Positions 6,381 through 12,716 of a stretch of DNA of 13,270 bases are shown here, piece by piece; positions within the stretch are counted from its first letter, which is position 1, and each line of letters starts with the position of its first letter. This stretch comes from CAMCFD01 sp965661355 (GTDB lineage Bacteria; Pseudomonadota; Alphaproteobacteria; Rickettsiales; UBA1997), in NCBI GenBank assembly GCA_965661355.1, contig CBFIDI010000039.1:1-13270 (forward strand), in the 5' to 3' direction. The translations under genes and the position numbers were made by a program. Under the pieces are notes generated by a model. It saw nothing but the letters and a program-made list of their open reading frames with translations. It ran no database searches and was not told where the DNA came from.

Positions 6381-7748
6381 TTATTCTAGACCTTTAACGA
6401 TATTTTCTGTAACTTTTTTAGCGTCACCAAATATCATCAAGGTATTATCTTCGAAAAATAATTCATTTTCGACCCCAGCGTAACCAACTCCCATAGATCT
6501 TTTAATGAAGAATACAGTTTTTGCATTTCCGACATCTAAAATTGGCATTCCGTAAATTGGGCTGGTTTTATCGGTTTTAGCGGCTGGGTTTGTGACATCA
6601 TTTGCGCCAATAACAATTACCACATCGGTTGATGAAAATTCGCCGTTAATTTCATCAAGCTCGAACACTTTTTCATAGTCAATATTGGCCTCTGCAAGTA
6701 AAACATTCATGTGACCAGGCATTCTGCCAGCAACAGGGTGAATTGCGAACTTTACTTCAATTTCTTCCGCTTCAAGCTTACTAATAAGTTCAGCAACCGC
6801 GTGCTGCGCACCAGCAATTACTGACTCGCAAGATTTAACCATAAAAGCAGCATCTTCAGCACTCGCTTGTTTAATTGGTCTATCTTCTTTTTGCTTGTTG
6901 CCAGCACTAGAAGAAGCGGATTCTTGGCCAAAACTACTAAAAATTACATTAAATATTGAGCGATTCATGGCCTTGCACATAATGTAACTTAAAATTGCCC
7001 CGCTTGCTCCAACTAGGGCTCCGGTAATTATTAATAGATTATTGCCCAAGGTAAAACCAATTCCACTTGCGGCCCAACCAGAATAAGAATTTAACATTGA
7101 AACCACAACAGGCATATCAGCGCCGCCAACTGGGGCTATGAGCGCAAAGCCGATAAAAAATGAAAATAAAGTAAGCGCTAAAAAAACAGGTTTCGATCCT
7201 TCGGTTATAAAAAGCGCGATTAGTACAATTGCTAAAATTCCCAATATTTTGGCGGCAAGTTTTGGATTTTTAAAGATTTTAAATGTCGACTTCATGCTAC
7301 CGTTAAGTTTTAGAAACGCTACAACCGAGCCAGTGAATGTTATGGCGCCAATAACAACGCCAATTCCCATTTCGATAAGACTTGAGGTTTTTATTTTAGA
7401 TCCAGAAATAATATTAAATGATTCTGGGGCAAAAAGCGCTGAAGAAGCAATAAAAACGGCGGCCAGGCCAACTAAAGAATGAAACCCAGCAACAAGCTGT
7501 GGCATTGCAGTCATTTTGACTTTTTTGGCAATAAAATAACCTGCGATTCCACCAATTGAGATGGCTAATATTATAAGGTTAATATTATGAATATCAGGTA
7601 AAAGTAAAGTTGTAAAAATTGCAATTAACATACCTAAAATTCCACAATAATTGCCAATTCTTGCGGTTTTGGGCGATGATAGAAAATATAAAGAAAAAAT
7701 GAATAAAACTGCTGATGTCAGATAAGAAAAGTTAACTATATTTTCCAT
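6381..7748 (-). CDS. pntB: NAD(P) transhydrogenase subunit beta, with shortened NADP(H)-binding domain
   Basis: This is the proton-translocating transhydrogenase beta subunit, coupling NADH/NADP+ hydride transfer to the proton gradient. From ATG 7748 it has 455 residues and starts MENIVNFSYL, like the family; an earlier ATG at 7838 lies inside the upstream gene. The membrane domain (about 1-265) shows eight or nine hydrophobic segments and the conserved PVGGADMPVVVSMLNSYSGWAA (206-227). The domain III part keeps HPVAGRMPGHMNVLLAEA (337-354), DEIN, GANDVTNPAA (381-390), KRSMGVGYAGV (416-426) and FGDAK. However, the sequence normally reading SVII-PGYGMAVAQAQ is SVIAGAQ (309-315), about nine residues short, so the GYGMAV dinucleotide-binding loop is missing. 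No alpha-subunit gene is next to it. Identity is certain; activity is doubtful. Confidence 0.95.
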   Translation of the reverse strand: MENIVNFSYLTSAVLFIFSLYFLSSPKTARIGNYCGILGMLIAIFTTLLLPDIHNINLIILAISIGGIAGYFIAKKVKMTAMPQLVAGFHSLVGLAAVFIASSALFAPESFNIISGSKIKTSSLIEMGIGVVIGAITFTGSVVAFLKLNGSMKSTFKIFKNPKLAAKILGILAIVLIALFITEGSKPVFLALTLFSFFIGFALIAPVGGADMPVVVSMLNSYSGWAASGIGFTLGNNLLIITGALVGASGAILSYIMCKAMNRSIFNVIFSSFGQESASSSAGNKQKEDRPIKQASAEDAAFMVKSCESVIAGAQHAVAELISKLEAEEIEVKFAIHPVAGRMPGHMNVLLAEANIDYEKVFELDEINGEFSSTDVVIVIGANDVTNPAAKTDKTSPIYGMPILDVGNAKTVFFIKRSMGVGYAGVENELFFEDNTLMIFGDAKKVTENIVKGLE

Positions 7749-7788
7749 AATAACTTGCGAATTTGATTTATTTAATAATGACCTAAAT

Positions 7789-8199
7789 TTAGCCGCCTTG
7801 TTGAGCGCCGCCAGAATGAATTTTAGGCATATTAGCATTAAATTGCTTTTGAAACCCCATATTGCCTAAAGAAACATCGCCAAATGCCGAGGTTGCAAAT
7901 TCAGTTCCTCCATGACTCACATTTCCGGGGCCAACCAATGTTCCATCGGCAATATCATTAAATGGATTTCCGCCAAGTGCCGATCCATATGACGAAAGAT
8001 GATCTAGGTTGGCGCCGTTAAGGCCAAAATCAACTTCACCCGAAACCTTCTTAAATGGGCCATCATTGTCCATATTTCCACCAAGTTTATCACCTCCTTC
8101 TGGTAAAGACGAACCACTATGGGTAGAAGCTTGGCTTTCTTGCGATTGTTGCATAGAGTTAAGTGCGGCTAAGTCTGGTCCACCTGAATTATCTGGCAT
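7789..8199 (-). CDS. unknown glycine-rich, probably disordered protein
   Basis: I do not recognise this 136-residue protein. It is Gly-rich (26 Gly, about 19%), also rich in Asn, Ser, Asp and Gln, net acidic, and has no Arg, Cys or Trp. There is no signal peptide and no membrane segment. Residues 1-50 are Ser/Gln/Gly-rich and low in hydrophobics. Residues 52-118 show loosely repeated FG/LG units (DFGLNG, YGSALGGNPF, AFGDVSLGNMGF), and the end is GGAQQGG. The gene begins with ATG and lies 40 bases upstream of pntB on the same strand, behind the maeB hairpin. No Shine-Dalgarno is visible. A promoter-like TTGAAT/TAAAAT pair lies just upstream. An antisense frame of 65 codons is less plausible because it starts beyond the gene start and spans only part of it. 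It is probably real but could be lineage-specific. Confidence 0.65.
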   Translation of the reverse strand: MPDNSGGPDLAALNSMQQSQESQASTHSGSSLPEGGDKLGGNMDNDGPFKKVSGEVDFGLNGANLDHLSSYGSALGGNPFNDIADGTLVGPGNVSHGGTEFATSAFGDVSLGNMGFQKQFNANMPKIHSGGAQQGG

Positions 8200-8213
8200 A
8201 ATATAAGGGTTTT

Positions 8214-8241
8214 ATTTTATTATTTTAAAATAATAATTCAA
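8214..8241 (-). promoter_or_regulatory. candidate promoter of the glycine-rich gene
   Basis: On the minus strand, TTGAAT (8241-8236) and TAAAAT (8219-8214) are separated by 16 bases, matching 4/6 and 5/6 of the sigma-70 hexamers. Initiation would fall near 8207, leaving a leader of under ten bases before ATG 8199. The -35 element is part of the maeB terminator stem. In such AT-rich DNA a chance match is quite possible. Confidence 0.3.
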
Positions 8242-8267
8242 TATATTCGGGTTGAATATATTGAATT
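8235..8267 (-). terminator. intrinsic terminator of maeB
   Basis: A perfect 14-bp inverted repeat (8235-8248 with 8254-8267) and a 5-base loop begins at the first base of the maeB stop codon. The minus strand continues with T-rich TATTATTTTAAAATAATA. This is the strongest hairpin next to a gene end in the window. The T-rich tail is itself a perfect 20-bp palindrome (8217-8236), which could form an alternative structure. Confidence 0.7.
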
Positions 8268-10519
8268 TAAGTCGCTGATATTGCTGCTAAGTTTAAAATA
8301 TCGTTTATTGAAGATCTCATCGAAACAATTTGTACCGGCTTTTCAAAGCCATCTAAAATTGGACCAACAACATTGCAATTTCCAACCTCTTCAAGTAACT
8401 TCGTGGCAATACTGGCCGAGTGCAATCCTGGGCAAATTAAGATATTTGCTGGCTCTGTAAGGCGACAAAATGGATACTTATCTAACTTATCTGGATTAAG
8501 AGCGACATCAGCTGTCATTTCTCCATCATATTCAAAATCTACATTTTCTTTATCTAAAATTAAAACCGCTTCCCTAATTCTTTCGGACTCTGTTTTTAAA
8601 GCGCTGCCAAAGTTAGAAAATGATAAAAAGGCAACTCTTGGCTTAAATCCCATATCCTTAACTTTTTTAGCAGTTTGAATTGCCGTTTTTGCTAAATGTT
8701 GAGAAGACGAAATTTCTGAGCATGCAGTGTCTGAAATGAATATAGTTCTTCCTTTTGAAATTACCATTGAAATTCCCAGAACAATTTCATTTTCTCTATT
8801 TTTGATAACTTGCCAAATATCAGTCAAAGACTTACGATATCCGCGCGTAAGCCCTGTAATTAAGAGATCTCCATCGCCACATTCTAGCATGGCAGAGGCA
8901 AATACATTGCGGTCGGTCTTCACCATTCTAACGCAATCAGAATATAAAACGCCTTTTCTTTGCATTTTTTTGTAAATATGATCGGCATATTTGTTATTTT
9001 CTGCTGAAATTGCTGCGTTATAAATTTTAATACCTTCCGGATCAATGTTTGATTCTTTCATATTTTCAAGAACCTTTTGCTCTTTACCAATCAAAATTGG
9101 AGTTCCGTAGTTGTTGTCTCGCCACATTGCGGCAACGCGTATAATATCTGGTTGCTCACCTTCGGCAAAAATTACATTTTTAGGTTCACGCTCAAGCTTT
9201 TCAAATATCATGCTAAGCGTATTTGCAGTTGGGTCGCGCCTAGCCTGAAGTTGCTTGGCATATAAATCCCAATCTTCAATTGGCTTTCTGGCGACGCCAG
9301 TTTCTACCGCAGCTTTAGCAACCGCTACGGGCACAATACTAATAAGCCTTGAATCGAACGGAGTAGGAATTATGTAATTTGGTCCAAATTTCATTTCGCG
9401 TCCACCATAAGCTTTTATAACTTCGGCCGGAACATGCTTTCTGGCAAGTTCGGCTAAAGCTTTAGCGGCGGCAATTTTCATCTCGTCATTAATTACAGAA
9501 GCATGAACATCAAGGGCTCCTCTGAAAATGTAAGGGAAACCCATTACATTATTAACTTGGTTTTCATAATCTGAGCGCCCCGTAGCAATAATTGCGTCGT
9601 CGCGCGCTTCTTTAACTTCTTCTGGCCATATTTCTGGGTCTGGGTTGGCCATAGCGAAAATTACTGGATTTGGCGCCATGGCCTTGACCATTTCTTTGTT
9701 TATTGCGCCCTTTGCCGAAAGCCCTAAAAATACATCGGCGTTTGTCATGGCCTCAAGCAAAGTTCTGTCTTTTGTCTGGGCGGCATGGGCTTCTTTCCAT
9801 TCGTTCATTCCTTCTGATCTGCCTTTGTAAATCACGCCTTTTCTGTCGCATAAAAGACCATTATCATGTGGTAAGCCCATTGACTTTAAGAGCTCTAAAC
9901 ATGCAATTCCAGCAGCACCAGCGCCATTGACAACAACTTTTATATCTTCGATTTTCTTGTTAGTTAAGTGCAAAGTGTTTATAATTCCGGCCGCAGAAAT
10001 AATTGCCGTTCCGTGTTGATCATCATGAAAAACAGGAATATCCATAATTTCGCGCAATCTTTTTTCTATAACAAAACATTCTGGCGCGCCAATATCTTCA
10101 AGGTTAATTCCACCCCAACTTGGACCTAAATATTTAACAGAATTAATAAATTCTTCAACATCAGTAGTGTCAACTTCGATATCAATCGAGTCAATATCGG
10201 CAAATTGCTTGAACAAAACTGACTTTCCTTCCATTACTGGTTTTGAAGCGCTTGCACCTAAATTTCCAAGGCCCAGAACGGCAGTACCGTTTGAAATTAC
10301 GGCAACATAATTTCCTTTTGCGGTGTAGTCATAAACTTTGTTGACATCTTTTGCAATTTCGCGACATGGCGCAGCAACGCCCGGCGAGTAGGCAAGGGCA
10401 AGATCGCGCTGTGTGTTAAGGGGTTTTGTGGCGTGCATGCCAACTTTACCAGGTTGACCTTGTGTATGAAACAATAAGGCTTCTTGGTCTCTTGAGTTAT
10501 TTTTTATTTCGTCGCTCAT
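8267..10519 (-). CDS. maeB: NADP-dependent malic enzyme with C-terminal phosphotransacetylase-like domain
   Basis: This 750-residue fusion matches the standard MaeB length. The malic enzyme part (1-430) has Tyr44 in ALAYSPGVAAPC, the catalytic Lys98/Lys99 area MEGKSVLFK, the metal-binding LEDIGAPE (140-147) and HDDQHGT (165-171), a dinucleotide fold GAGAAG (199-204), and ANPDPEIWPEE. The C-terminal part (about 445-745) has the phosphotransacetylase fold (NVIFAEGEQPDIIRVA; ILICPGLHSASIATK), which in studied MaeB proteins acts mainly as a regulatory acetyl-CoA-sensing module. The enzyme decarboxylates malate to pyruvate and makes NADPH. Its start MSDEIKNN is preceded by a good sigma-70 promoter, and a strong hairpin lies at the stop, so it is probably monocistronic. 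Cofactor preference (NADP over NAD) is inferred from the family. Confidence 0.96.
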   Translation of the reverse strand: MSDEIKNNSRDQEALLFHTQGQPGKVGMHATKPLNTQRDLALAYSPGVAAPCREIAKDVNKVYDYTAKGNYVAVISNGTAVLGLGNLGASASKPVMEGKSVLFKQFADIDSIDIEVDTTDVEEFINSVKYLGPSWGGINLEDIGAPECFVIEKRLREIMDIPVFHDDQHGTAIISAAGIINTLHLTNKKIEDIKVVVNGAGAAGIACLELLKSMGLPHDNGLLCDRKGVIYKGRSEGMNEWKEAHAAQTKDRTLLEAMTNADVFLGLSAKGAINKEMVKAMAPNPVIFAMANPDPEIWPEEVKEARDDAIIATGRSDYENQVNNVMGFPYIFRGALDVHASVINDEMKIAAAKALAELARKHVPAEVIKAYGGREMKFGPNYIIPTPFDSRLISIVPVAVAKAAVETGVARKPIEDWDLYAKQLQARRDPTANTLSMIFEKLEREPKNVIFAEGEQPDIIRVAAMWRDNNYGTPILIGKEQKVLENMKESNIDPEGIKIYNAAISAENNKYADHIYKKMQRKGVLYSDCVRMVKTDRNVFASAMLECGDGDLLITGLTRGYRKSLTDIWQVIKNRENEIVLGISMVISKGRTIFISDTACSEISSSQHLAKTAIQTAKKVKDMGFKPRVAFLSFSNFGSALKTESERIREAVLILDKENVDFEYDGEMTADVALNPDKLDKYPFCRLTEPANILICPGLHSASIATKLLEEVGNCNVVGPILDGFEKPVQIVSMRSSINDILNLAAISAT

Positions 10520-10560
10520 ATTTGTATAAATTAAATTTAAATGTCAAATCTTTGCTAGAC

Positions 10561-10589
10561 ATTTTATAATATTAGAAAATATTTGTCAA
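10561..10589 (-). promoter_or_regulatory. maeB promoter, sigma-70 type
   Basis: On the minus strand a perfect TTGACA (10589-10584), a 17-base spacer and TAAAAT (10566-10561, 5/6) give initiation near 10554 and a leader of about 35 bases before ATG 10519. A second TTGACA (10547-10542) lies downstream but has no correctly spaced -10. Confidence 0.65.
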
Positions 10590-10653
10590 AATTTTAGTGG
10601 ATTTAATTGCTTGAGATGTTAAATTAAGTTTTGTTAATTATTTTCATTTTTAC

Positions 10654-10662
10654 TGTGATAAT
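10654..10662 (+). promoter_or_regulatory. extended -10 promoter of the hairpin RNA
   Basis: TGTGATAAT fits the TGnTATAAT extended -10 with one mismatch. Seven bases downstream of the hexamer is 10669, which is exactly the first base of the long inverted repeat. No good -35 is present at 17 bases; TTGTTA (10631-10636) is 20 bases away, which an extended -10 can tolerate. Confidence 0.45.
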
Positions 10663-10668
10663 TAATGA

Positions 10669-10830
10669 TACCAAGCCCCATCTTTAAATATTAATTTAGG
10701 GCTAAATAATTTGATTAATAAATTTATTAGCAAAAACTTATCCGTCGCAACGCTATGTTAGGTTTTTGGTGATGGAATTAGTGATTAAATTACGGGCGGA
10801 TAAATTGGTGCTTGAAGATGGGATTTGGTA
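10669..10830 (+). ncRNA. candidate ~162-nt structured RNA (long hairpin), or decayed palindromic element
   Basis: The arms 10669-10740 and 10759-10830 pair without gaps. 48 of 72 positions are Watson-Crick complementary and about eleven more outside the central bubble are G-U pairs if read as plus-strand RNA; only two are A-C, which would be G-U on the minus strand. The fold is a 30-bp outer stem, one 8x8 internal bubble (GGGCTAAA against CGGGCGGA), a 32-bp inner stem and an 18-base apex containing CGT-CGCA-ACG. It is followed by TTATATTTTG and preceded by an extended -10 whose start point coincides with the first base. The length, rod shape and single large bubble recall 6S RNA, but I see no diagnostic 6S sequence, and the usual zapA/ygfA neighbours are absent. 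The alternative is a palindromic mobile element (MITE or Rickettsia-type palindromic element), as both ends carry TA. Confidence 0.5.
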
Positions 10831-10900
10831 TTATATTTTGCAAATCTGGCGGTTAAAAATTAATAATTGTCCTGAGTTTTATTAATTAATCTTGTCAAAT

Positions 10901-10906
10901 TATAAT
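10901..10906 (+). promoter_or_regulatory. -10 element upstream of the amidase gene
   Basis: A perfect TATAAT lies 47 bases before the amidase ATG, giving an expected start near 10913 and a leader of about 40 bases. The -35 position (TTTATT) is poor; the upstream DNA is A/T-rich. TTGTCA at 10892-10897 is too close to serve as its -35. Confidence 0.42.
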
Positions 10907-10952
10907 CATGTAAAAATGTTAAAAGTAATATTTATAAAAAGCTAATTTAAAT

Positions 10953-11732
10953 ATGAAAATAAACGAAAAATATAAATTTAAAAACTTTTATACGCAAAAT
11001 ATAGGTAATAATCGTAAAATTGATTTTTTGGTACTTCATCATATTGAGGCTAAAAATGTAGATGAGGCGATAAAATTACTAAAAAAGCATGAAGTGAGTT
11101 CGCATTATATTGTTGATGAAGATGGGCAAATATATTCATTGGTTGATGAAAATAATATTGCTTATCATGCCGGAAAAAGTTTTTGGAATAATGTTGAGGG
11201 TCTAAATAAAAATTCTATAGGAATTGAGTTTGTAAATTCAGATGTTAACAATAAAAAATTTAACAAAATTCAACTTGAAAATGCCAAAAATTTAATTTTG
11301 CAGATTATTAAAAAATATAAAATTTTATCACAAAATATTGTTGCACACAGTGATATAGCTTATTTTGACCTTAATACAATTTTTAACGGAAATAATATTG
11401 CTGGTTTTTTAGGTAGAAAAAATGATCCGTCTCATCAGTTTGATTGGAAATTTTTACATAGAAATTCAATTGGTTTATATGCGAGTTTTTCGCAAAATGA
11501 TGAAATATTATATGAATTTGGTGATAAAAGCGAAAAAATTGGCAACTTAAAGCAAAAGTTAAGTAAATTTGGATATAAAATAAATGAAATAAATAACGAG
11601 TTTAATCTTGAAATGTTGTTTTTGACCCAAGTATTTAATAGAAGATTTAATCAAAAAAAATATGAAGAAATGCCAAAAAAATGGTATTTAAGCTCTGATT
11701 TTATTTTAGATGAATTAATAAAAAACATTTAA
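10953..11732 (+). CDS. N-acetylmuramoyl-L-alanine amidase (AmpD/AmiD type) with C-terminal peptidoglycan-binding-like domain
   Basis: This 259-residue zinc amidase cleaves the bond between N-acetylmuramic acid and the stem peptide. The Amidase_2 domain (about 20-170) shows FLVLHHI with His29 as first zinc ligand, VSSHYIVDEDGQIY (48-61), NIAYHAGKSFW (68-78), NSIGIEFVN (87-95), VAHSDIA with His132, and GRKNDPSHQFDW with Lys156 and Asp158, equivalent to Lys162/Asp164 of AmpD. Between HSDIA and GRKNDP there are about 16 extra residues (roughly 137-153). Residues about 190-235 (KIGNLKQKLSKFGYKI ... VFNRRF) resemble a PG_binding_1 helical domain, as in AmiD. No signal peptide or lipobox is present, so a cytoplasmic recycling role or non-Sec export is likely. 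A Rickettsia amidase of this type is known. The gene is alone on the plus strand. Confidence 0.88.
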   Translation: MKINEKYKFKNFYTQNIGNNRKIDFLVLHHIEAKNVDEAIKLLKKHEVSSHYIVDEDGQIYSLVDENNIAYHAGKSFWNNVEGLNKNSIGIEFVNSDVNNKKFNKIQLENAKNLILQIIKKYKILSQNIVAHSDIAYFDLNTIFNGNNIAGFLGRKNDPSHQFDWKFLHRNSIGLYASFSQNDEILYEFGDKSEKIGNLKQKLSKFGYKINEINNEFNLEMLFLTQVFNRRFNQKKYEEMPKKWYLSSDFILDELIKNI

Positions 11733-11832
11733 TTTTTATCGGCTTAATAATTGTTAGATTTAAAACTTTTAAAGTAAATTATCTTTAAAATCATATCAAA
11801 AACTCATTTTTTAATAACTTTTTGCTAAAAAT

Positions 11833-11852
11833 ATTCTGTCTTTATACAGAAT
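11833..11852 (-). terminator. candidate terminator downstream of comF
   Basis: ATTCTGT and ACAGAAT form a perfect 7-bp stem with a 6-base loop. On the minus strand it is followed by ATTTTT (11832-11827), as expected for an intrinsic terminator of comF, though 135 bases beyond the stop. On the plus strand the tail is poorer in T, so service to the amidase gene is less likely. A second, AT-only hairpin (11767-11790, 8-bp stem) lies nearby without a convincing T run. The rest of 11733-11987 shows no gene. Confidence 0.35.
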
Positions 11853-11987
11853 TTAGATTAAATCCGCTGAATATTTAGTTAATTTATAATTATAAAAAAA
11901 TTATTACCACAAACCTCTTGAGTGAAAAATATATTAATAAAAAGCGAGTTTTTAAACCAATTTTGAAATGTAAAAAAGATTGAATTA

Positions 11988-12716
11988 TTATGAGATAACA
12001 GATTTTGCAAGAACCAAAATTTTAACTTCTTTAGCTCCATTTTCTATAAGAATTTTTGCGCAATTTTGTATGGTTGCTCCTGTTGTCATGACATCGTCGA
12101 CTAATATTATTTTTTTATTTTTAATGTTATTTATTTGATTTTTGTTCACTATAAAAGAGTTTTTTATATTTTTCTGCCTTTCTTCTTGCGAAAGCCAAGT
12201 CTGAGATTTGCTAAACTTTATTCTTTGAATTAAATTTGATTTTAATTGTAAATTTCTGTGATATTTTACTATTTCGTTGCATAAAATTATAGTTTGGTTG
12301 AATTTTCTTTGTTTTAGCTTCTTTTTATGAAGTGGTACGCCCGTTATTACATCGTAATTTTTTGCGCATTTATTAATTGAATTTGCCAATAATTTTGCTA
12401 ATCGATTTTTTAAATAAGTTTTATCGTAATATTTTAAGTCATGAATAACTTTGCCGATATAATCATTGAAAGTAAAAATTGCAGTGACCGAGCTAAATAA
12501 AGGCCTTGAATTTTGACAATTTTGGCAAATTTTTTGATTTTTATCTATAATTTTTTCGGCGCAAATATTACATTGATGAATTGTGTGTAATTTTATTTTA
12601 CTTTTGTGCTGATGGCAAAAAATTTCTTCTTCACTAATAAATTGGTTGCAGCTTAGGCAGCGATTTGGTAAAATTAATGCTAATATTTTATTAAAAATTA
12701 TTTTTAGATTTTTCAT
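11988..12716 (-). CDS. comF: ComF-family phosphoribosyltransferase-like protein
   Basis: This 242-residue protein has the ComF plan. An N-terminal zinc-binding region has Cys20-x2-Cys23 and Cys34, then Cys49-x2-Cys52 and Cys64-x2-Cys67. The middle segment has FTFNDYIGKVIHDLKYYDK (81-99) and a VPLHKKKLKQRKFNQ motif (127-141), the Lys-rich version of the family's PLHxxRxxxRGFNQ. The C-terminal PRPP-binding motif is ILVDDVMTTGAT (204-215). In competent bacteria ComF is needed for DNA uptake or processing of transforming DNA; in alphaproteobacteria it is widespread and its exact reaction is not established. It diverges from the methyltransferase gene, the two ATGs sharing bases 12715-12716, a pairing seen in other alphaproteobacteria. 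Very Lys/Asn/Ile-rich composition matches its neighbours, so there is no sign of recent transfer. Confidence 0.92.
   Translation of the reverse strand: MKNLKIIFNKILALILPNRCLSCNQFISEEEIFCHQHKSKIKLHTIHQCNICAEKIIDKNQKICQNCQNSRPLFSSVTAIFTFNDYIGKVIHDLKYYDKTYLKNRLAKLLANSINKCAKNYDVITGVPLHKKKLKQRKFNQTIILCNEIVKYHRNLQLKSNLIQRIKFSKSQTWLSQEERQKNIKNSFIVNKNQINNIKNKKIILVDDVMTTGATIQNCAKILIENGAKEVKILVLAKSVIS

Larger units (their letters stand above)
10520..10952. other. 433-bp region without a protein gene, between divergent maeB and the amidase gene
   Basis: No convincing open frame lies here on either strand. Reading left to right it holds the maeB promoter and leader (10520-10589), an AT-rich stretch with no clear signal (10590-10650), an extended -10 (10654-10662), the long inverted repeat (10669-10830), and the amidase promoter and leader (10901-10952). 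The repeat has local GC-richer blocks (GGGC, CGGGCGGA, CCGTCGC), in contrast to its surroundings. Confidence 0.7.

Noticed and set aside
7138..7482. Plus-strand open frame of 114 codons inside pntB
   Set aside because: Antisense shadow of the membrane domain; no homology recognised and no transcription signals.
7749..7838. Longer pntB start at ATG 7838
   Set aside because: It adds 30 residues overlapping the end of the upstream gene, while the conserved PntB N-terminus begins at ATG 7748.
8009..8206. Plus-strand open frame opposite the glycine-rich gene
   Set aside because: Short, Pro/Ser-rich complement of a Gly-rich coding frame, with no recognisable domain; its existence is explained by the low stop frequency opposite GGN/TCN codons.
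11883..11896. 14-bp palindrome TTTATAATTATAAA
   Set aside because: Contains only A and T; expected by chance in DNA this AT-rich and lies near no gene boundary.
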